Source: Mycolicibacterium sp. 018/SC-01/001 (lineage in GTDB: Bacteria; Actinomycetota; Actinomycetes; Mycobacteriales; Mycobacteriaceae). From it: a stretch of DNA of 64,000 nucleotides. How positions within the stretch are numbered: position 1 is the first letter of the stretch; every line of letters starts with the position of its first letter. Below, one piece after another: positions 59,536-64,000 of the stretch. A program made the translations under genes and the position numbers. The stretch lies in the NCBI RefSeq assembly GCF_007096635.1, contig NZ_VKAA01000011.1, positions 62,001 to 126,000 of the forward strand, given 5' to 3'. The notes beneath the pieces are model-generated. The model ran no database searches. It was given only the letters and a program-made list of their open reading frames with translations, and was not told the origin of the DNA.

Positions 59536-59553
59536 ACTAGAACGCGTTCTAGT
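59536..59553. promoter_or_regulatory. KstR-like operator before the mycofactocin SDR
   Basis: ACTAGAACGCGTTCTAGT is a perfect 18-base palindrome whose core TAGAACGCGTTCTA fits the KstR consensus TnnAACnnGTTnnA. It lies in the 39-base gap between the SHOCT gene stop and the SDR start. KstR represses cholesterol-catabolic genes, so this SDR may belong to that regulon. Confidence 0.75.
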
Positions 59554-59555
59554 AC

Positions 59556-60395
59556 CTAGAGCTCGGCGATGATCTGCTGCCGTTTGGCGGTGTACTCCGC
59601 CTCGCTGATGGTGCCCGTGGCGCGCAGCGTCTCCAGTTCCTGCAGCCGCTGCGCCGTCGTCGGCTCCGAGGCGGCGAACGGCGTCGACATCGGTGGCGCA
59701 CCCGCCGGCACCGGCGGCACCGGCGGTGCCTGCTGGGCGGCCGCCCTGCGCACGATCGCCTGGACCTGCTGGCGCGCAGCAGGATTCGAGCGGAGGTCGA
59801 CCATGCTGTCGAAGCTGATCCCGTTGGCCTTGAGCACCTGCAGGATCTCCATCAACGGCTCGGCCTGGCCGGTGAGATCGTAGGTCCGGTTCTCTTCGGC
59901 CACCTGGAACGTGGCCGGCTTCAGCCCGCTGACCAGCGCGCTGCGCTCCCAGTCGATCTGGTAGTCGTTGGTGACCGGGTCGACCAGCGCGACCAGCTTG
60001 CGATTCATGATCATCGGCTGGCGGCTCATCGACGCGACCACTTTGTCCTGGGTCGAGAACGGGGTGATGCCCGGCCCGGAGATCTGCAGATCGAGCTTCA
60101 CCAACGGCTGATCGTTGATCTGGGTGTTGGTCTCGTGGATGCCGACGACGCGTGCCATGGCCAGCACTCCGCTGGCCTCCAGCGCCTGGGTCTTGGCGGC
60201 CGATCTGGCACCGAAACCGGTGATCGCGAGCGCGATGAGGATGTCGATCGCGGTGATGATCAGCCCGCCCCAGAACAGCCACGCCATCATCGGGTCGCGG
60301 CCGGTGGCGAAGAAGATCACCAGGAAGATCGGCCCGACGATGCCGCACAGCAGTACGAACAGCTGGATCTTGACGTAGCGCCAGAATGTCGACAC
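59556..60395 (-). CDS. Membrane protein with C-terminal SHOCT domain
   Basis: A 279-residue protein starting with GTG at 60395. Two membrane helices occupy residues about 8-30 and 38-60 (IQLFVLLCGIVGPIFLVIFF; AWLFWGGLIITAIDILIALAI). A soluble region follows with a Pro/Ala-rich linker (APPVPPVPAGAPP), then a SHOCT motif at the end (QRLQELETLRATGTISEAEYTAKRQQIIAEL), a short oligomerisation domain. Function is unknown. It follows the cutinase gene by 23 bases on the same strand. Confidence 0.8.
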   Translation of the reverse strand: MSTFWRYVKIQLFVLLCGIVGPIFLVIFFATGRDPMMAWLFWGGLIITAIDILIALAITGFGARSAAKTQALEASGVLAMARVVGIHETNTQINDQPLVKLDLQISGPGITPFSTQDKVVASMSRQPMIMNRKLVALVDPVTNDYQIDWERSALVSGLKPATFQVAEENRTYDLTGQAEPLMEILQVLKANGISFDSMVDLRSNPAARQQVQAIVRRAAAQQAPPVPPVPAGAPPMSTPFAASEPTTAQRLQELETLRATGTISEAEYTAKRQQIIAEL

Positions 60396-60418
60396 GGGTC
60401 AGATTATGACCCGAACCG

Positions 60419-61288
60419 TCAGGAGCCGGGCGGTACCTGCACAGGATTGGCGTCGGGGACGGCGACCGGGCGCTGCTGGACGAGACGGAACAGAGGAGCG
60501 ACCCACGCGTCGGCCGACGACGGCGTGCGCGCATAGCTGGTGTGCACCGCCACCGCAGCGGGGTTCTCGGCATCCTCGGCGTCGGGGTCGTAGTCGCACA
60601 CCGCGTCACCGAGATCGCAGACGCTGATCGTGCGGGCGCCCATCGTCGGCGTCATCGGGCCCGGTGCGTGGGCCAGGATGGGCCAGTCCTGCGCGACGCC
60701 CTTGCCGCGGCCGGGTACCGCGCTGACCGATCCCAGGTTCAGCGTCGGATCGGCGGGCAGGCGGTCGCCGTCGGCGACCAGCAGGGCGGCGGCGAGGTTC
60801 GGGCTGGCGTCGAGCGCGGCGAGGTTGCGGTGCACGACCATCGCGCCCTGCGAGTACCCCGCGAGTACGACCTGCGTGGTCGGGCACTGCGCGACGAACG
60901 CGGCGTACTGCGCGCCGAGTGCGGTCGCGCCGGTGTCGACGCTGCCCATGAAGCCGAGCCACTCCATCGCACCGCCGTCGGCGGGCACCGGCACGGCGGG
61001 ATAGTCGACCGCTTCGGCGGTGATCGTGCGACCGCTGCGCTGCACGAGCTGCGCGAAGTCCTGGTAGGACGTGTTGACGACGCGGCCCATGCCGGCGTCG
61101 GCGGCGATGTCGGCGGGGGTGCGCTCACCCGAGCCGGCCGCGCCGATCCAATGCACATCGGGGCATCCCGGCTGGGCGGCTGCGGTACCGGCGGTCAGAC
61201 CCATCATCGCCGCACCACCGACCAGCGCGGCGGCCGCCGCTGCAGCGACCGAACGAATACTCACGAACATCATCCCAACCGTTGACAT
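60419..61288 (-). CDS. Secreted cutinase-family serine esterase
   Basis: A 289-residue exported alpha/beta hydrolase. A Sec signal peptide covers about residues 8-38 (SIRSVAAAAAAALVGGAAMM, ending GTAAAQ). The mature part starts PGCPDVHWIGAAGSGER, has the nucleophile serine in VVLAGYSQGAMVV and the acid/histidine region SVCDLGDAVCDYD, with cysteines in the disulphide positions of cutinases. Mycobacterial members hydrolyse lipids or polyesters at the surface. In-frame ATGs at 61273 and 61270 are alternative starts. It is the first gene after the tuf terminator. Confidence 0.87.
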   Translation of the reverse strand: MSTVGMMFVSIRSVAAAAAAALVGGAAMMGLTAGTAAAQPGCPDVHWIGAAGSGERTPADIAADAGMGRVVNTSYQDFAQLVQRSGRTITAEAVDYPAVPVPADGGAMEWLGFMGSVDTGATALGAQYAAFVAQCPTTQVVLAGYSQGAMVVHRNLAALDASPNLAAALLVADGDRLPADPTLNLGSVSAVPGRGKGVAQDWPILAHAPGPMTPTMGARTISVCDLGDAVCDYDPDAEDAENPAAVAVHTSYARTPSSADAWVAPLFRLVQQRPVAVPDANPVQVPPGS

Positions 61289-61372
61289 GCGAAAAGTAAG
61301 AGGCGACGGACCCCACGACCGCCGCCGTGAAGTACATCGGCAGAGACTGCCACGGCGTTACGTGCACAGACA

Positions 61373-61408
61373 AAAGTGGCGCCCACCCTCTCGGGTGAGC
61401 GCCACTTT
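61373..61408. terminator. Strong bidirectional terminator after tuf
   Basis: Arms 61373-61388 (AAAGTGGCGCCCACCC) and 61393-61408 (GGGTGAGCGCCACTTT) pair at 15 of 16 positions around a TCTC tetraloop. A/T-runs at the ends act as U-tract in either direction. It lies 18 bases beyond the tuf stop. Confidence 0.93.
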
Positions 61409-61425
61409 CGTAGCTTGTACCTAGA

Positions 61426-62616
61426 TCACTTGATGATCTTGGACACGCGGCCGGCGCCGACGGTACGGCCGCCCTCGCGGATCGCGAAGCGCAGGCCCTC
61501 GTCCATGGCGACGGGCTGGATCAGCTTGACGGAGATGTCGGTGTTGTCACCGGGCATCACCATCTCGGTGCCCTCGGGCAGGGTCACGACGCCGGTCACG
61601 TCCGTGGTCCGGAAGTAGAACTGCGGACGGTAGTTGTTGAAGAACGGCGTGTGGCGGCCACCCTCGTCCTTGGACAGGATGTAGACGCTGCCCTCGAACT
61701 CGGTGTGCGGGGTGGTCGTGCCGGGCTTGACGATGACCTGGCCGCGCTCGACGTCCTCGCGCTTGATGCCACGGACCAGCAGACCGACGTTGTCGCCGGC
61801 CTGGCCCTGATCGAGCAGCTTGCGGAACATCTCGACACCGGTGACTGTGGTCTTGGTGACGCCCGGGCGGATGCCGACGATCTCGACTTCCTCGTTCACG
61901 TTGATCACGCCGCGCTCCACACGACCGGTGACCACGGTGCCGCGGCCGGTGATGGTGAAGACGTCCTCGACGGGCATCAGGAACGGCTTGTCGGTCTCGC
62001 GAACCGGGTCCGGGATGGACTCGTCGACGGCCTCCATGAGCTCCTGAACCGACTTGACCCACTTCTCGTCGCCCTCGAGCGCCTTGAGCGCCGAGACGCG
62101 CACGACCGGGGCGTCCTCGTCGAAGTCCTGGGCGGCCAGCAGTTCGCGGACCTCCATCTCGACGAGCTCGAGGAGTTCCTCGTCGTCGACCATGTCGGAC
62201 TTGTTCAGGGCGACCAGGATGTAGGGCACGCCGACCTGGCGGGCGAGCAGCACGTGCTCGCGGGTCTGCGGCATCGGGCCGTCCGTGGCGGCGACCACCA
62301 GGATCGCGCCGTCCATCTGGGCGGCACCGGTGATCATGTTCTTGATGTAGTCAGCGTGACCGGGGGCGTCGACGTGCGCGTAGTGACGCTTCTCGGTCTG
62401 GTACTCCACGTGGGAGATGTTGATCGTGATACCGCGCTGACGCTCCTCGGGCGCATTGTCGATCTGGTCGAATGCGCGCGACTCGTTCAAATCGGGGTAC
62501 TGGTCGTGCAGAACCTTGGTGATTGCTGCGGTCAGCGTGGTCTTGCCGTGGTCAACGTGACCGATGGTCCCGATGTTGACGTGCGGCTTCGTCCGCTCGA
62601 ACTTCGCCTTCGCCAC
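61426..62616 (-). CDS. tuf: Elongation factor Tu
   Basis: A 396-residue EF-Tu: G1 [10 protein letters not shown]3 [13 protein letters not shown]4 [10 protein letters not shown], and the C-terminal beta-barrel domains ending AGRVSKIIK. It delivers aminoacyl-tRNA to the ribosome. It starts with GTG at 62616 and AGGAGG 8-9 bases upstream, 89 bases after fusA. A clear terminator follows the stop codon. Confidence 0.99.
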   Translation of the reverse strand: MAKAKFERTKPHVNIGTIGHVDHGKTTLTAAITKVLHDQYPDLNESRAFDQIDNAPEERQRGITINISHVEYQTEKRHYAHVDAPGHADYIKNMITGAAQMDGAILVVAATDGPMPQTREHVLLARQVGVPYILVALNKSDMVDDEELLELVEMEVRELLAAQDFDEDAPVVRVSALKALEGDEKWVKSVQELMEAVDESIPDPVRETDKPFLMPVEDVFTITGRGTVVTGRVERGVINVNEEVEIVGIRPGVTKTTVTGVEMFRKLLDQGQAGDNVGLLVRGIKREDVERGQVIVKPGTTTPHTEFEGSVYILSKDEGGRHTPFFNNYRPQFYFRTTDVTGVVTLPEGTEMVMPGDNTDISVKLIQPVAMDEGLRFAIREGGRTVGAGRVSKIIK

Positions 62617-62705
62617 TTCTGTGTCCTCCTGGACTTGTTGGTGCTCTTACTTAAGCAGGGTTTGATCTTTGCAGTTGTGGTTCACCGCACCGGCGGCAGG
62701 TCAGA

Positions 62706-64000
62706 TTACTGACCGGTCGCCTTCGCGATGATCTCCTTCGACACGTTCGCCGGAACTTCGGCGTACGAATCGAACACCATGGAGTAGTTGGCCCGGCCCT
62801 GGGTCTTCGACCGGAGGTCGCCGACGTAGCCGAACATCTCCGACAGCGGCACCTGCGCCTTGACGACGCGCGCACCGCTGCGCTCCTCCATGGCCTGGAT
62901 CTGACCACGGCGGGAGTTCAGGTCGCCGATCACGTCACCCATGTAGTCCTCGGGTGTGGTGACCTCGACGGCCATGATGGGCTCGAGGATGACGGGCTGC
63001 GCAGCCTGCGCGGCCTTCTTGAGCACCTGCGAGCCGGCCACCTTGAACGCCATTTCCGACGAGTCGACCTCGTGGAACGCGCCGTCGAGCAGCGTGACCT
63101 TGATGTTCACCAGCGGGTAGCCGGCCAGCACGCCGTACTGCATGGCGTCCTGAGCACCGGCGTCCACCGACGGGATGTACTCGCGCGGGATGCGACCGCC
63201 GGTGACCTTGTTCTCGAACTCGTAGGTCGCACCGTCCTCGCCGCTGAACGGCTCGAGGTCGATGAGGACCTTCGCGAACTGGCCGGAGCCACCTGTCTGC
63301 TTCTTGTGGGTGAACTCGACCTTCTCCACCTTGCGGCGGATGGTCTCGCGGTAGGCCACCTGCGGCTTGCCGACGTTGGCCTCGACCTTGAACTCGCGAC
63401 GCATGCGGTCGACGAGGATGTCGAGGTGGAGCTCGCCCATGCCGCCGATGACGGTCTGGCCGGTCTCCTGGTCCAGATGCACCTTGAAGGTCGGATCCTC
63501 TTCGGCGAGCTTCTGGATCGCGGTGCCCAGCTTCTCCTGGTCACTCTTGGTCTTGGGCTCGATCGCGACCTCGATCACCGGGTCCGGGAAGGTCATTGAC
63601 TCGAGCACGATCTGCTGGTTCGGATCGCTCAGGGTGTCACCGGTGGTGGTGTCCTTCAGACCGATCACGGCGTAGATGTGGCCGGCCGACGCGGTATCGA
63701 CCGGGTTTTCTTTGTTGGAGTGCATCTGGAACAGCTTGCCCAGACGCTCCTTCTTGCCCTTGGTCGCGTTGACGACCTGCGAGCCGGAGTCGACCTTGCC
63801 CGAGTACACGCGCACGTAGGTCAGCTTGCCGAAGAACGGGTGCGTGGCGACCTTGAACGCCAGACCCGAGAACGGCTCGTCGACCGACGGGTTGCGGGTG
63901 ATCAGCTCGTCTTCCTTGCCGGGGACATGACCCTCCGCGGGCGGCACGTCCAGCGGCGAGGGCAGGTAGTCGATGACCGCGTCGAGCATGGGCTGCACGC
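62706..64000 (-). CDS. fusA: Elongation factor G, C-terminal part (cut by window edge)
   Basis: About 430 codons of EF-G are visible, from [20 protein letters not shown] at the end of the G domain through domains II-V ([101 protein letters not shown]). The 5' end with the GTP-binding motifs lies beyond the window. It precedes tuf in the str-type operon. Confidence 0.98.
   Translation of the reverse strand, partial: VQPMLDAVIDYLPSPLDVPPAEGHVPGKEDELITRNPSVDEPFSGLAFKVATHPFFGKLTYVRVYSGKVDSGSQVVNATKGKKERLGKLFQMHSNKENPVDTASAGHIYAVIGLKDTTTGDTLSDPNQQIVLESMTFPDPVIEVAIEPKTKSDQEKLGTAIQKLAEEDPTFKVHLDQETGQTVIGGMGELHLDILVDRMRREFKVEANVGKPQVAYRETIRRKVEKVEFTHKKQTGGSGQFAKVLIDLEPFSGEDGATYEFENKVTGGRIPREYIPSVDAGAQDAMQYGVLAGYPLVNIKVTLLDGAFHEVDSSEMAFKVAGSQVLKKAAQAAQPVILEPIMAVEVTTPEDYMGDVIGDLNSRRGQIQAMEERSGARVVKAQVPLSEMFGYVGDLRSKTQGRANYSMVFDSYAEVPANVSKEIIAKATGQ

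Overview
The window is high-GC actinobacterial DNA whose gene order is that of the mycobacterial ribosomal-protein superregion, read here mostly on the minus strand. From right to left it runs fusA, tuf, the mycofactocin locus, the S10-type operon (rpsJ to rpsQ), atsA, the spc-type operon (rplN to rplO), sppA, secY-adk-map, sigL and rslA. The complete mycofactocin cluster, the secY-adjacent SAM-methyltransferase family, a DUF732 protein, a cutinase-like secreted protein and a 13E12-type DUF222/HNH protein all point to Mycobacterium in the broad sense. The large catabolic and oxidative-stress insertions, a TetR/DHA2 efflux pair and a cytochrome P450 suggest an environmental, probably fast-growing Mycolicibacterium-like species rather than M. 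tuberculosis.

Layout. 1-3.6 kb: rslA (cut by the window edge), sigL with a near-perfect autoregulatory promoter, then map, adk and secY. 3.8-7.5 kb: four tandem, translationally coupled paralogous SAM-dependent methyltransferases behind a SigH/SigE-like promoter. 7.5-9.7 kb: sppA and a DUF732 secreted protein. 9.7-14.0 kb: spc-type ribosomal operon (rplN-rplX-rplE-rpsN-rpsH-rplF-rplR-rpsE-rpmD-rplO) closed by a clear intrinsic terminator. 14.1-26.8 kb: an accessory island. A minus-strand operon encodes a GlcG/HbpS-like protein, a heme-oxygenase-like diiron protein, a Rieske ferredoxin, an FAD ferredoxin reductase, an aldehyde dehydrogenase, a second Rieske protein, a gamma-glutamyltransferase-family enzyme and a RidA protein. 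It is divergent from a PucR regulator and next to two transporters and a YoaK protein. 26.8-34.6 kb: arylsulfatase and the S10-type operon. 34.8-46.1 kb: a second accessory island with a carboxylesterase lipoprotein, a MarR regulator, an isochorismatase-like hydrolase, a broken GMC oxidoreductase, an SDR, an esterase, an RclA-like flavoprotein, a P450 and a TetR/DHA2 efflux pair. 46.1-53.2 kb: mftG-F-E-D-C-B-A and divergent mftR. 53.2-61.3 kb: an HNH protein, a ferredoxin reductase, an Lrp regulator, an arginine-dihydrolase-like enzyme with ornithine aminotransferase, a mycofactocin-type SDR behind a KstR-like operator, a SHOCT membrane protein and a cutinase. 61.4-64 kb: tuf and the 3' part of fusA.

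How the parts may work together. The strongest candidate for an undescribed system is the 14.1-21.1 kb operon. A diiron oxidase-like protein is encoded with its own Rieske ferredoxin(s) and ArhA-type reductase, plus an aldehyde dehydrogenase, a gamma-glutamyl hydrolase and RidA. This is consistent with oxidative breakdown of an amine or gamma-glutamyl-amide through an aldehyde. In the second island, two identical-format palindromes (TAGTAA-N7-TTACTA) lie upstream of the isochorismatase/GMC pair and between the SDR and esterase-rclA. This suggests one regulator, probably the local MarR protein, controls an oxidant or electrophile response. The argZ-like/rocD pair reads as a two-step arginine to ornithine to glutamate-semialdehyde route under a divergent Lrp regulator.

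No tRNA, rRNA, CRISPR array, insertion sequence or phage gene was seen. No gap without a gene exceeds 300 bases; the longest are about 280 bases (3582-3860) and 267 bases (24188-24454). Functions are read from sequence motifs and family memory without database searches.
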